DNA of 64,000 nt from Trileptium ribeirensis (lineage: Eukaryota > Nematoda > Enoplea > Enoplida > Thoracostomopsidae), in NCBI GenBank assembly GCA_030248225.1, contig JASANE010017572.1, positions 1-64,000 of the forward strand. Reading direction: 5' to 3'. Under the pieces are notes generated by a model that made no database searches, was not told where the DNA came from, and was given only the letters and a program-made list of their open reading frames with translations. Below, piece after piece: positions 22,530 to 34,195 of the stretch; position 1 is the first letter of the stretch, and every line of letters starts with the position of its first letter. The translations under genes and the position numbers were made by a program.

Positions 22530-23329
22530 ATTAGGATAAACTGTCATTCGTATTCAAGCGACATTTCGGTTGGATGAAACGCTCTCGCCGTGCGTGCTTA
22601 TTTGATGTAAGAATAAAAATTAAGTGGATAACCAAGTGACAAACATGGGCAAGTCTATTAGATTAAACTGGCAATAATACCAACGCTTAAAAATTAAACA
22701 TTAGACTACACGGTTTCAAAATAAAAGATAAATCAATCATCAAAAATAAAAAAGCAAGCATCTGGTGTGAAAGTAAGGCCTTGAGTAATATTCACGCAGG
22801 ACCGGAGAAATCCGGGATTCCTACAAAAAACATACATTTAATTTTATCTCATTGAAACGGATCGAGCGCAGTTTCAACTGAAAGCGCCAGGGTGAACAAT
22901 TGAGAAAATATATTTTGTTTGCTTGTTTCTGTCATTCATAACACATCTGCCAGCGCATTTCGACAATTTTTTTCGATTTAAGCTCAAAATTTCAAAACAG
23001 GTTTTAAGGGTTCTTCGCCAAGTCTGAGTACACGGGTACCAGTCTTTCGCAGCCCATATCTCGCCACGCCGGATTCGCATCGAAAAATGGAAACCATCAT
23101 CTAAACGAGAATAATAACTTTGCTGACCACAACTTTTTGTGGCAGCACTCCATGGGCCGCCGTGGGGCCGAATACGGTTCGTCAACCCTTTGCCAAAAGT
23201 AGCGATTTTTAAAGTTTCGCCATGTTATTGCGTGTTATTACCTTACAATGAGTGCCTATTAGGTTATAAAGCACTCTGGATACGTTGGTTTTCCTATCGT
23301 GAGCCCAACTTGATTACATTATACACTTC
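22530..23329. other. Region upstream of RGM exon 1
   Basis: Would include the RGM 5' region on the minus strand. No TATA box, CpG-rich patch or upstream exon could be supported. The sequence near 22,985-23,060 (TTCTTCGCCA ... CTTTCGCAGCCCA) shares strings with 43,790-43,855. Confidence 0.35.
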
Positions 23330-23790
23330 ATGAGGATTGAAAGATGTTACGGTGGATGAAACCGATTTCTAAAATGTATACAGTGAGTTTTAATTTTTGG
23401 CTATCTATTGCGTGCAGGGAACCAATAGTGGACTATTTGGGTCTTTCTGTAGGCTGAATTCGATGGTTTAAATATATGGAGTGCAACACGATGTTTCCTG
23501 CCCTTTGTTCGAAATGTTTTCAATGGGTTTACAGCCCATGAACCGATCGCCTGAATATATGTAGTCTGTCTTCAGTATCATGGTTATATATATGGCGTAC
23601 AGGGCATGATGAATGTTCTATGAATAAGTTTTTCGGTACGCTGGATACGAATGGTTTGGTCAGCTAAAGGCCAATACTTACATCATGCACGGGTTTTCAT
23701 GACCATTAATTTGCGTTTTCAGTTTAGGGTCAACGCAGTTTTAGGGGTTTCAGTGAGATCAGGGTTACAGTGGTTTTAGTGTAGTGTACA
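23330..23790 (-). repeat. F8 repeat, minus orientation
   Basis: Reversed, it contains AACCATCGAATTCAGC and, about 55 bp on, CCCTGCACGCAATA; a second diverged unit (CCATTCGTATCCAGC ... CCCTGTACGCC) follows. The same words at the same spacing occur at 41,880-42,170 on the other strand. Conservation is patchy. Confidence 0.5.
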
Positions 23791-26023
23791 CATCAAACAT
23801 AAAGCCTGTTACAAGTGAATACACAAAATTACCACTCGATGAAACCACGCTCGATCCGTTTAACCCGCGCTGGCGAGATACTAGTATACATATGCATCGT
23901 AGCTAGCACCTAAGGGAAACGGCCTGAAATTGCTGGAGTACGATAATTGTGGCGTACGATAATTTTTCAGAATGCACCTATAACCAAGTTTATACAAGAA
24001 TGTATTTTGGTCGTTTTGGTGCACCGCCGAAAAACCCGAAACACGCCATAGGAGATCTACAAACAAAGCAATCGTCAAAAATATTAGTGTCTTGAATCTT
24101 GAGCCGAATGTATTCATCGGCCCAGAAAGTATAACTATCATGCCTTACATATTTCAAGCGCATGGCATCTTCATTTCTCCATTTATTTATATTATATACC
24201 ATATATATATATAAAGATAAATAATAATATAATATAAATTCATAAAAACAGGTTCCAGTTCAATTCAAATTTCCGGTTGCTAGTTATGGGTACTCCCCGA
24301 TATATGAACATATGCAGTTGAAATACTACAGTTTAGTGTAAAGCATTGAAGATTAAGTACATTGTATGTTTTCCTAGAAATATCATTTCGTGAAGGTACT
24401 GTTGGGGCATGAACAAACTACAAGCTGTGATTTGTATAGGCCGGTGTGAGTACCGACTTTCCATTTTTCTAGCAGAAAATCGTATTTCTCAAATCCTGTA
24501 GGGCAACAATGATCAGTTCCACTCAGATAAAGTCCTTCATGTGCTCCAAGCTGGTGAAATTAGGATTATATTCAGGAGGCATGCCCCCTCACTTTTCGAG
24601 AAAACGAGGCAGCCGTAGGGCGACCTCCCTAATTTTTCGGAATCGTCTCCCAATTTTAAGTGGCGTAGTGCGCGCCTGTTTATATATACTATCAAATTAG
24701 TAATACCAAGTTAGTTTAATAGCTAAAATTCATACACATAACGTGTACCGTTATCAATTTCTGTTCAAAATTTTTATTTTAATTTTATTTTAATTTCTGT
24801 TCAAAATTTTTTATAAATCGTCGGTGAGCTATGACTAAATAACCATGGGCAATAAATCGATTTTTCAAACACCACCGAATTAGACATGGACACACTTACT
24901 TCATAAATTCACGAAGCATTTCGAAGTTACGACTGAAGTAAGATTAAGTAATTTTCGCACATTACGACACTGCTATATGGCCATGACCAAAAGGTACCCT
25001 TAGCACATCCTGAATTCCCAAATACCAATCGTTACTTGCTAAAGATCTGGGCGTCCTCATTTCAATTGTTGTGAAATTATCGAATATTACTAGTACCGTT
25101 TATAAGGTATACAATCAACTCATTGTTTCTATGTATGCCTAGCTCACGAAACATTGTCTTATTGCTTGCTTGAGCATATATCTAATACGTCTGTCCCAGT
25201 TGCGTTTCGTGGTCTGTCTGTCTACGTGATATTGAAAAAGTACAGCCTGCAGTTGAAACATGACATCCTCGTTTTGAAGAACGCGTGTTGTAGTAGCCAC
25301 TTGGGAAGGGTAAAACCTTTAAATCATTGAAGCTTAGAGGACTCAGATTTGAATTGTCGGCAGGTTACAAATGTTTTAAATCGAAGTTGAAATCTACGCA
25401 AAGTCATTTTACATGACGGTACAGGTAAACTTTAATCAAACTAGGCAAAGAAAAGTTTCAAGCAAATTATATAAGCCACTGAGTTGAAATGAATATGATA
25501 CATGCATAGACCAATCTGAAACCATAAATTTACATTCATTCGTAAGTCATAGATTTTCACTGAATTATAGAAAGTTGCATTAGAATAACCCTCTCAAAGA
25601 AGTCACTGAGTAGATAAAAGTGGCTAGACCTAGAGCATGGAATTGCAAATTAATAGGTTACTAATGACCGCAGACCGCTGCATACCGCTGAAATTTTTCC
25701 AAGCAGCACAGTAAATTCTATTTCGGACCGACCACACTGAATGAGCTTCAGCCTCACGAGATTTATGATGACTCAATTGCCCACTCTTCCTCAAGCGGTT
25801 TTGTCATAAAAGAGAGTATTCTAACGATAGGCTTTGTGCTGGGCGGCCATGGTTCGCCACTCGTGTGTTAAACATAAAATATGAATACTGAGATTTCGTG
25901 GCTTGCTGCAATAAGTGGCTATTTGTCTTAGATACCCGGTATGTTGATACCATCTGCGTTCGTCTGTTACCAGTAATTAATAAATCTGTTGGGAACGTAT
26001 TCCCAAATGCAAGGAAGCATCTC
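23791..26023. other. Non-coding stretch
   Basis: No gene recognised. It has TA-rich microsatellites near 24,190-24,240 and a short TTTTAATTTCTGTTCAAAATTTTT repeat near 24,755-24,810. Confidence 0.35.
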
Positions 26024-26058
26024 ACCCCCCCCCGAAATTTTATCCTTGCTACGACCAT
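26024..26058 (-). mobile_element. Possible solo hAT-type MITE end
   Basis: Reversed, it reads GGTCGTAGCAAGGAT, then AAAATTTC and a G run. This resembles the right end of the 355-bp element at 44,150-44,504 (GGGCGTAGCCAGGAATTTTG then a G run). The partner end was not found. Confidence 0.4.
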
Positions 26059-26165
26059 GACTAATAGGATGGATAAAAATTAAAGTTGCGGTTTCACAAC
26101 GTCTGTCGTTAATGCCAAACACTAACCCACCCGTTCGTTACACTGAATATTAATTTCTTATGATT

Positions 26166-26200
26166 AACATATATATATATATATATATGTATATATCTCC
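26166..26200. repeat. (TA)n microsatellite
   Basis: An almost uninterrupted TA run; the window has many shorter ones. Confidence 0.9.
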
Positions 26201-27239
26201 AATCAATGAGAAAAATAAGATTTAAAATTTGTAAGTTATAAAAGTATTAAATCTTAAGCCCAAATAATACACATATATACCCCTGCGACTAAGAAAGGTA
26301 ACAGACCGGATTCCGCCATGGGGAACATTTATGGCACATGGTACATGCCAAATCACTGCAACTCTCTTGTCAAAACACTAGTTACTACCCTTTATCTTAT
26401 ATCCCATAAATTAATTTACTAAAATAATACTAATTTATTTTTATAAACGGAGTTGCTGAAGAACCCACATTAATTTCTGGATCACTGTGGTTTTTGCATA
26501 AGTAAAAACATTATTACATATGTGAATAAACTATAGGTCCTCCTGGAATTATAAAGAACGATTGTACACAGGTTCCAAACGCAGTGACTTGTATATTCAC
26601 GTTCTTCCTATTCACATAATTTTGGCAAATCGCAAATGATTTAAGCCAATAAATTTATTTTCGTATATCGAAACATCATCAGTGAAATCCTCAGTTCGAC
26701 AGCACAGTCGTACTTTTGTTTGTGCTATTCGTCCGTCGCATTTGGACGGCAATTAAATAGCGCTTTTCCTTTGAAAGGTCAGTTGTAAGTTTGTTAACAC
26801 TCTGCGTGTCCTGGCAGCTTGTCTCGCGCTGTTGCATATGGGAACAACTCATGATTAAATAAGCGATAAAAACAAATATCTTAAGTGATTATAAAAACTA
26901 TAGAAATTTTAACATTTTGTTGAGGGTTTTGCTACACCCGAATTTTTTGGTCGCATCCTATTTGGAGAGGAGGGGAAGGAATTCTGGGAATGGGCCCACC
27001 ATATTTTCAGCAATTGCCCCCTTAGACGGAAAAGATTTTGAGGCGCTGTTTCTACAGGGAGCTCACCATGACAATGATTTTTACACTTATATTTTGGAAA
27101 GAATAAATTTCTTTCGCCTAACTTTTACATTGTTCTAACGTTTCAAAAGTTTCGAACATTACAATAATCTACACTGAACAAGTTTATCATATGAAATATA
27201 TTTTACATGATGTTATTCTCATAAACACAGACTAACATG
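26201..27239. other. Non-coding stretch
   Basis: No gene recognised. A 73-codon frame at 26,917-27,138 has no recognisable domain; its GGGAATGGGCCCACCAT and CCCCCTTAGACGG segments look transposon-like. Confidence 0.3.
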
Positions 27240-27378
27240 CAGGGGCGAGCAGAGGATTAACAATAATGGGACCAAATTCTGGATTTATTGCACAATCTGT
27301 TAAATTTCGAGGTCAGATACGTGCCAAACACTTAAACTTCGAAACGGTTGGGGGCCTCGGCCCGACGGCCACGCCCTG
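27240..27378. mobile_element. Candidate hAT-like MITE
   Basis: The left end is CAGGGGCGAGCAGAGGATT. The right end, reversed, is CAGGGCGTGGCCGTCGGG. CAGGGGCG-type termini are characteristic of many hAT elements. It is 139 bp long. The flanking 8-mers do not match, so target duplication is not supported. Confidence 0.5.
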
Positions 27379-28330
27379 GGGTAAGGCTATGTTCACATTC
27401 CCACTCTGATCGTTATTGATCCAGGAGAGGAGTACATTCTGATGTATATTTTTTCCCATCAAAACCACAAAACGCTGAAAAATGGAATTCCTAATTTATA
27501 TATATGCTGGGAGCCATAAAATAAAAACATAAATTGAAAGACAAAACTACCACGCGGTGCGATCACAAGCAACCATATAAACAGCCATCAGACACACACA
27601 GCACATTGCAATGAAAATAATGACGCTCCTGAATATTGCACATTCGATGACTTTTAAATGCCTTCATTATTACAACTACCACATCAAAATTAAAATGACC
27701 TGTGTGAGTAAAAGCAATAATACACTGCAATATTAAACACAACTGCAGTGAACGATTTGAAACAAACTGCAATAATATATATACATATAAATATAACAAT
27801 AATAATACAGACGGTGTTATAGAATAACTGTATGTTATGTTGAACAAAGAGGGACAAGCATATAGGCGAATCTGTGTAAGATGCTTTATGGATATGAACA
27901 AATGTGGCACGCAACTACAACCGCTATATACAAACTTTAACTCCACAAACAGAGGGAACAGAAAGGGGGTAAACCAACTAACATCTGTTTAAAGATTTTT
28001 TACTAAAGTTCAGCTTAGTTTTGACATCTTATTCAAATCCAAAATAAAAGCCCTTTGATAGACCGAGGTGTAATGCTGAAGAAATTACATTGGAGTAACA
28101 CATAATCTAAGATATGGGGTTGCTTACTTTGGTGACCGGTTGTCAATACCAATTCCTCCAAATTTTCAACCAACGGATTGCATAAATACCGTTGTTCCAC
28201 AAGGGAAGTTACATTTATAATTATCCTCAAAGAAAACCTTATTGAAATGGATCACATCAACTCCTTATCTTTTCGGCAAAAACTAAAATCATGTCCTGGA
28301 ATATTCCTTAGTGCTTAAAATCTCTTTTAC
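27379..28330. other. Non-coding stretch
   Basis: AT-rich; no supported gene. The GTTCACATTCCCACTCTGATCG at about 27,390 resembles one end of the MITE at 12,886. Confidence 0.35.
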
Positions 28331-28339
28331 TTAACTCGC

Positions 28340-28555
28340 TCGCCAAGACCGGTCTCCATCTCGAGATTACCGGCAAACGCCCGAAGGGCCGCCCGCAACA
28401 ACCCCGGTCCGACACGCTACACGCTGACATGAACATAGCCAAAGCCCACCGAACGACGCCCAGAACCGCTCAAACTGGAAGAAGAAGAAGACCCAAATGG
28501 CCGACCTTGCATCGAAGCGGGAATAGCGCCTGGAAGAAGAAGAGCTTAAAATCTC
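28340..28555 (+). pseudogene. Decayed LINE (RTE-like) reverse transcriptase C-terminus
   Basis: A GC-rich island in AT-rich DNA. One frame reads TGKRPKGRPQ, then SDTLHADMN and TAQTGRRRRPKWP. This resembles the tail of non-LTR retrotransposon polyproteins, where GKRPKGRPKQRW and DTLHADL are familiar strings. It ends in GAAGAAGAAG repeats and has no domain left to act. Expected residues (for example the Trp after GRPKQR) are missing, so it is a relic. Exact clade assignment is uncertain. Confidence 0.65.
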
Positions 28556-28682
28556 TTTTACGTTTAGGTGGGATAAACCTTGAGGTAACTTTGTTCAGCA
28601 TTTAGTTGATTTTTACATTTTGTGCTATAAAAATACTGACTCGAATATCTGCAAAGTGCTAGGACCACTAAATTTATTATAT

Positions 28683-28852
28683 CAACAACAAGAAAGTTTA
28701 TTAACACAGATGCTGGTAACCGGAGAATCAGCGCAACTAAGTTTGCGTCAGGCGTTAAGCCCATCATAACGAGCTCGAAACTTAAGCAATGACTTACCAA
28801 CTGCCGGCATGCCAGTGATACAAACGTATAATTTGTACATCATTAAGGGCTC
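28683..28852 (-). pseudogene. P-loop-encoding fragment, copy 1
   Basis: From a Met at 28,843 the frame reads MMYKLYVCITGMPAVGKSLL. GMPAVGKS is a textbook Walker A motif (GxxxxGK[ST]), as in small P-loop kinases. The frame stops about 32 codons in, at 28,748. A near-consensus splice donor, TTGGTAAGT, overlaps the motif, so this could copy a first exon that splices inside the P-loop. About 165 bp are shared with 33,038-33,205 and the similarity begins near the Met. Parent gene unknown. Confidence 0.5.
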
Positions 28853-30534
28853 GGTCTACTAACTAGCGCCGCTCAGGTTCAAAAATCACAGGGAAGTCCT
28901 AACATAATAAATAAAGCAGTAATGATATATACAACAACAACACTTATAACCGTTGGGTTTAAAACCCTAAGTCACACCAAACATTAATCCACTCGCCGCT
29001 GCTCCTTTAGTCTGAAGTGCTAAACACAAGCACCATAATTACGTATACAAAACAGCCCAAAGTTGAAGGTTCGTGACAGTGGCTATGAGCCCACAATAAT
29101 CTCCTTTTGTTGGTTCAGCCAATTGCGAATGCCTTTAAAATCTAACTTTCACGACTACTATTTAAAGATTCAATTGTTTTATTTTGTACTTTAATTACTT
29201 AGCTAGCTCCAAGTATTTTTTAAAATTGCCAATTGAACTGACACTTTCAAACCAATGGTCACAGCGTAGCATCTAGTATAGTTCCACGAAAATCGAGAGA
29301 ACTGTTTTCTATATAGCCGAGCCCGTCAAACAGTTCAAATACCAAATAGTAGCTGTTTCACCAAAATAACTGTCGTGAGTGTTTTTCCTTAAAACACAAA
29401 AAATGACTTAGCCACGAGTGACCTTAAATAAAGGAATATTCTAGTAAACTCCATTTTTACTGCAGTTATGATTGACTATGACAACGTTTCAACGAACTAC
29501 TGTTCAATTCAGTATCAATTGTCAACCCTAATGCATCACGTCAAGAATTTGTTATCATGCAAGCTAAATAATAAATCCAAAACTGCAATCACTTAGCTAT
29601 GTACAACTACAAAATTCAATATAAACGGTCGTATATCATTTTTAGGCTCAAAAACGACTGGTTCAGAAATCCTAATGCATCATCTACCTAAAGAATATCA
29701 GATTGGTTATATGTTTGTCCGCTATATGGGACTAAATAAATAATGCTAACCAAATATTTGCTAAGCGGCGAGCCTGGTCCTCAAACTAAGAGCCTGGTCA
29801 ACGTAACAGTGTTTTTGCTGTAGCCAATTAGTGGCGTTACAATATTCTTGGAAACGCAACGTATATAAATTGAAGGCATTACTTACATTAAATGTTTTAG
29901 TCTTGCAGTTAAAAATCATAGTCAGAGGTTGTTGGTCTTCATCTTAGTGTGTCATGAAAAACGTGTGCAATTAAAACAGAGTCAAAAATCTAAGTGTAAT
30001 CATTAAACTATATTTGATTATTTAGCGTTCTCTAAGTTAAGGATGGACTGTTCCAAATTAATAGCGATATAGAACAGCCCGCGGTTCCATGCTGTTCCAG
30101 CAGCATCAATAATCAACACTGTAAAAATTCCATTTTTTGAGACACTTTGAAAGTTTGGCTCGCAGCACGAAAAGCACACTTTATGCCAGAATGTTTTGTT
30201 CCACAAAGTTCAAACTCTCGATAAAAAATTTCTGACATCCATGATTTTAATACGATGTCCGTTTGAAAATTTGAACCCCCATTAAATTTCAGTGGAGCCA
30301 ATGTGACCAAAATCGTAGATTCCAATTCCTGTCACTTTTATTAGACATAGGGTAGAAAATCATGAACCAATTCAAATTGCCCCGCTATAGCAATGGGGCG
30401 GGGAAACTTGAAAAGAACATTATAGAGGGAAAACATTTTATTGATGAGTTTGTTAAATCTTAAAATTTGGTCTAGAATAGTCCACGAGGAATGGTCGCAT
30501 GGGCAGCAGTGCCAGAATCGCCGGCCAAGGTATC
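28853..30534. other. Non-coding stretch
   Basis: AT-rich with no supported gene. A minus-strand frame at 30,018-30,325 is broken and has no recognisable domain. Confidence 0.35.
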
Positions 30535-30705
30535 CTCAAGGGCCTAAGTTTAATGCATGCCATAAATTCTCGATATACTAAGCCTAAGCTTAGACCCTTA
30601 TATGAGATATACACTACGCCTAAATCGAGCGGCTGCCGCGTCTTGAATCTGCCGCTCTAAGCTGTTCTGTGTTCTAACAATGTGAGCTGTTCTAACCACT
30701 ATACT
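30535..30705 (+). repeat. F1 fragment
   Basis: Matches the segment of the 3.6-6.0 kb cluster that runs from ATGCCATTCTTGATTTACTA through TAAGCCTAAGCTAAGG to AAGCTGTTCT and TTCTAAC. It breaks off at the foldback element starting at 30,708. Confidence 0.65.
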
Positions 30706-30707
30706 TA

Positions 30708-31126
30708 TGAAATACGGTCATGTTGGGTACCGTTCGACTCGTCTTGATGAGAGAAATCTACTGGTGTATAGATTATTGAGCTATACGCAACCGTTATAAA
30801 GTAATGATTGATAATGTGCTGAGTATCTCGATAATGCTGACTTTTTTGCATATAATTTAGTTGTATTTGTATTTTTTGTATTTGTTCCCATTGTTCCCAC
30901 TGTCTAATTAACGGTTAACGTTTTCAGGTTTTTCAGGCGGGGGCGTCGCTGAATTCAGGTCCTCGTTGCTCCGCCCCCTGACCGGCATGAAATTCTGCTC
31001 GGTGGCTGATTTAAACACATTATCAATCATAACTTTATAACGGTTGCGTATAATTCAATAAACTATACACCAGTAGATTTCTCTCATCAAGACGAGTCGA
31101 ACGGTATCCAACATGACCGTATTTCA
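30708..31126. mobile_element. Foldback/MITE with about 110-bp inverted repeats
   Basis: The arms 30,708-30,820 and 31,014-31,126 are near-perfect inverted repeats. The left arm starts TGAAATACGGTCATG and the right ends CATGACCGTATTTCA. Between them are about 190 bp containing a GC-rich GGCGGGGGCGTCGCTG patch. High arm identity suggests recent insertion or gene conversion. No target duplication is clear because the outermost bases are themselves palindromic. Confidence 0.85.
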
Positions 31127-31310
31127 AAGAAAAAAAATTTGGGTTCCCAAGGGGGACCATTGGGACCCAAAAAATCCGAAAAAAAATTTTCGGGATATGG
31201 GGTAAAATGGGTATTTTCTGAACCGCCTCGTCGAGCTGAATTGATTGGTACCAAAATCAGCTCTGTATCTTCAAAATTGAGCAAATTGGGCGTGGGGGGC
31301 TAAAAGAAAA
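31127..31310 (+). mobile_element. F2 element, right half
   Basis: It contains TTTGGGTTCCCAAGGGGGAC, TATTTTCTGAACCGCC, TCGAGCTGAATTG and a right end GGGCGTGGGGGGCTA. The same words recur at 37.4, 40.7-41.2, 47.75-48.2 and 50.87 kb. Reversed, the end begins TAGCCCCCC, as in the other copies. The left half is missing at the foldback junction. Confidence 0.65.
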
Positions 31311-31379
31311 GACTCCAAAGTTTTAGAGCTTCAGAAACGCCATATTCGTTATTAGCGACATCGAAAACCTCCCAGTGCA

Positions 31380-31607
31380 TTTTTCATTTCTGATCACTTT
31401 GAAGATTTTCAAAAAATTAGCTAATCAGCTAACTAAGCATTCTCGAATAGTAAACACCAGATTCGTAATCAGCACAGCGAGATGTATTATACGCACCAAA
31501 ATAATAGCTTTACAGTAATTATTTATTGAAAAATAAGCAATTTTTGTTTGAAAATGCTAAAAATAGGCTAACGCGCTAACTAATTAATTAAAAACTAGTA
31601 ACCCTAT
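31380..31607 (+). repeat. F3 repeat, left part
   Basis: It holds AATTAGCTAATCAGCTAACTAA, GCACCAAAATAATAGCTTTA and GCAATTTTTGTTTG. It matches 55,800-56,000 on the opposite strand. An F1 copy interrupts it at about 31,608. Confidence 0.7.
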
Positions 31608-32329
31608 TGAGATTGCAGAGCGTGGTGAAGCATAGGCACACATACACCTTTTGCGTGCACAGCCAATCAGTTCTCGAAAGCATACGTCGATATGCTATAT
31701 GTGGATATCACACAAGTTAGATCAAAACTAATTGATTAAATAACACCGGCAGCGAACTTCCCTTGACTGAAAACCCCCAAGTGCAAGCTGCCAGCCTCCC
31801 AGAACGTCATAATAAAACTAGGAATTTTGGATCAAGAAACTATGGGGGCGCCATACCCCGTACCCGTGGAACCATGGGTCGCAGAGCAAAACCAGCGACG
31901 GCAATGAGTTTCCCATGCCCGAAAACTCCCAAAGCAAGACTCTTTAGCCGCCCAGGACGCCAGAACAAATTTTCGAATTATGGGTCGAAGAACAACGAGG
32001 TTCCCATACCTGAAATCCCATAACCGGAGCCTTAATCGAAAAACAAAAACGAGGCATCCACGTTTATCATTTTACAATGAAATACAACAGACCATAGAAA
32101 GTTCAGATAAAAGTAACCTTGCTTCCCTGAAGGGTACTAAAATGATGTAAAAACAATCATTTTGACTTCTGACCCAGGAGCAAGACCTCAAATCAAAAAA
32201 CGTTCGGGGATATATACGGTAAAGCGACTCTGCCGGTTCAAATGATTCCAAGATCATGAAGATCGGTTATGTCGTTCCCGACTTTTGACCCATCACACAC
32301 ATACTGACGGAATTTAAAAGCTTTGAACC
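31608..32329 (+). repeat. F1 copy inserted into F3
   Basis: It begins GAGATTGCAGAGCGTGGTGAAGC, matching the 5' edge of other F1 copies. It includes the ACAGCCAATCAG segment also seen at 63,580 and one set of the 150-bp subunits. It ends in a region matching 9,800-9,960. The right boundary is approximate. Confidence 0.75.
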
Positions 32330-32575
32330 TGCAGCACACAATCTTCGCTACGTTACACTACGCTCTGATTAAAACAAATTTTGACAAAACCATATATCCC
32401 TTGCACCTGAAGGATATTAAGCCTTTCAAACAAAAAATATTAAATCGGCCGTGTATGTATGTAGGAGTTCGACGGACGGACAGACGGTGCCGATTTTTCC
32501 CCTTCTGATAAAAATAAAACGCTACGTTTCGCTCAAATAAAAAATCTGCCAAGATCAATCAGGGCTTTATGCCCA
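32330..32575 (+). repeat. F3 repeat, right part
   Basis: TTGACAAAACC, CTTGCACCTGAAGGATATTA and GGAGTTCGACGGACGGACAG match the reverse complement of 55,640-55,800, where they directly follow the left-part sequence. The tail (AAAACGCTACGTTTCGCTC) resembles 50,787-50,810. This confirms that one F3 copy is split by F1. Confidence 0.7.
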
Positions 32576-33037
32576 GAAGCCCAAGTCGTGGTTTCTTACG
32601 AATGAAAGCATTGTTGCTGCTTATCTTCAGTTCTCGGGCTGGTAAGTCGCTGTCGCCGCACATCGAGGTATTGCATCAACAACTTATGACTTCAAACGAA
32701 CCATCGTGAAATACATGTTACTAAAAGCAATTACTTTTCTCAGACATGTACCTGACGGGAGCACTCATTACGCAGTGTCACGATGACCGTAATTCGGGTA
32801 AGCACGATTATATATATGACATATCTTGAGAGCGAAAAATTTTAATATGGTCCCATGATCTTTCATTTATTACACTAAAACGAGCAGTTTATTAGCAATC
32901 AATATTAAGGCAATTGATTTAAATTTCCAGAGATAATGAGTTTCTCTAGTCTTAGCAACGTTTACAATCCCTCAAATTACATTTTGTGATTGTCTGCACT
33001 TAATCTAGTTTCTCACTTCCAATAAGGAAACTAACAA
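32576..33037. other. Non-coding stretch
   Basis: No gene recognised. Confidence 0.35.
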
Positions 33038-33205
33038 CAACAGGAAAGTTTATCAGCAAATTACATACTGGTAACCGAAGAATCAGCGTAACAAGGTTTA
33101 CGCCAGGCGTTAAGGATATCATAGCGAGCTCCAGACTTAAACAATCGCTTACCAACTGCCGGCATACCAGTGATATAAACGTATAATTTGTACATCATTA
33201 TGTGC
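33038..33205 (-). pseudogene. P-loop-encoding fragment, copy 2
   Basis: The frame MMYKLYVYITGMPAVGKRLF continues as KSGARYDILNAWRK for about 45 codons past the Met. The last Walker A residue is Arg instead of Ser/Thr, which would not bind nucleotide normally. It aligns with 28,683-28,852 in the same orientation, 4.36 kb away. Copy 1 keeps the motif but has a stop; copy 2 stays open longer but lost the motif. Both look like decayed duplicates. Confidence 0.5.
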
Positions 33206-33683
33206 ATACAATGAGTTAATAAGTCGAAGCTAAGTGAGAACAAGAGAAAATATCACATTTTGTTATAGATTTCTACTAAACATCAAAAACTAATTTAAAT
33301 CAACTTTATTCAATGCTTTAAATTTTCTATAGTCTGCAGTCTCTATTAGGAGTTCGGTTCAGACAAAAATGCGGCGTTTTTTCATACGGCTATGGCTCTC
33401 ACTGCAAATCTTTGATTAAGGCATTTGATCAAAATTTTATTTTAATCTCACGTTTCCTATGGTGCCCTCGCGTGCCCGTATTATGATACATTACAAACAT
33501 GTTATTGCCAAACCGAATTTCCCCGTTGACATATTTGAACACCATAACGAGATTACGTTTCAATCAACGTAATTCTAAGTGTGCTACATAAAATTTAATA
33601 GCCTTTCACGGTATGACATTTCATACATACTCATTCCGACGGCAGACCTAGGAGTAAAATACCGTTGCACCTTTTCTAATTTG
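33206..33683. other. Non-coding stretch
   Basis: No gene recognised. Confidence 0.35.
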
Positions 33684-34195
33684 TCAATTTCTAAGAAGTA
33701 GCAAGGTGACCAAACTAGACTGCAGTATTATAATATAGGGCGTTATGTTATCACCATAGTTAGCAAATGAATAATTAACGTCCCAGCGGTTGCCACCGAC
33801 CAAAAAGTCATTTTCCAACCGACATGCCTTAAACAAACCTAATTTTTCATTGACTAGCACATAGTGGTCGCGATTGTTTTGATGTGAGCTCAGATTGATA
33901 TTCATTTCTTTGGCCTTGTTCCGCAAAGCGTTGCATCGTTTTCAGTCCTTATCAGAAATTGATGTCGGTAAATCTCTTTCATACCAGGCATACCCCATAG
34001 TCTTGCCGCTTGCTGCAAAATAGATTTCGCACCATTTGAACATGGCAGGCAGACATTTAGCAGCCTTGGCGCATGCTCTAGCAGAAGATTTAGACGGTCG
34101 ATGCATACTCATTCGATATACTTCAACTTTCGTAGCACATGGATCAAGCCGCTGAACAACTAAACATTCTTTTATCGTAAAATGACATCAGTCCA
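33684..34195 (-). pseudogene. Possible decayed coding segment, unrecognised
   Basis: Two adjoining minus-strand frames have protein-like composition. The upstream one (about 34,190-33,945) reads CLVVQRLDPCATKVEVYRMS, then ACAKAAKCLPAMFKWCEIYF. The next, in another frame (33,926-33,684), reads NNRDHYVLVNEKLGLFKACR, then ENDFLVGGNRWDVNYSF. No family is recognised. A frameshifted relic of a secreted or transposon protein is plausible; chance is not excluded. Confidence 0.3.

Noticed and set aside
27563..27946. 127-codon minus-strand frame with hydrophobic stretches
   Set aside because: Low-complexity Tyr/Ile-rich translation of TA-rich DNA; no domain or signal context.
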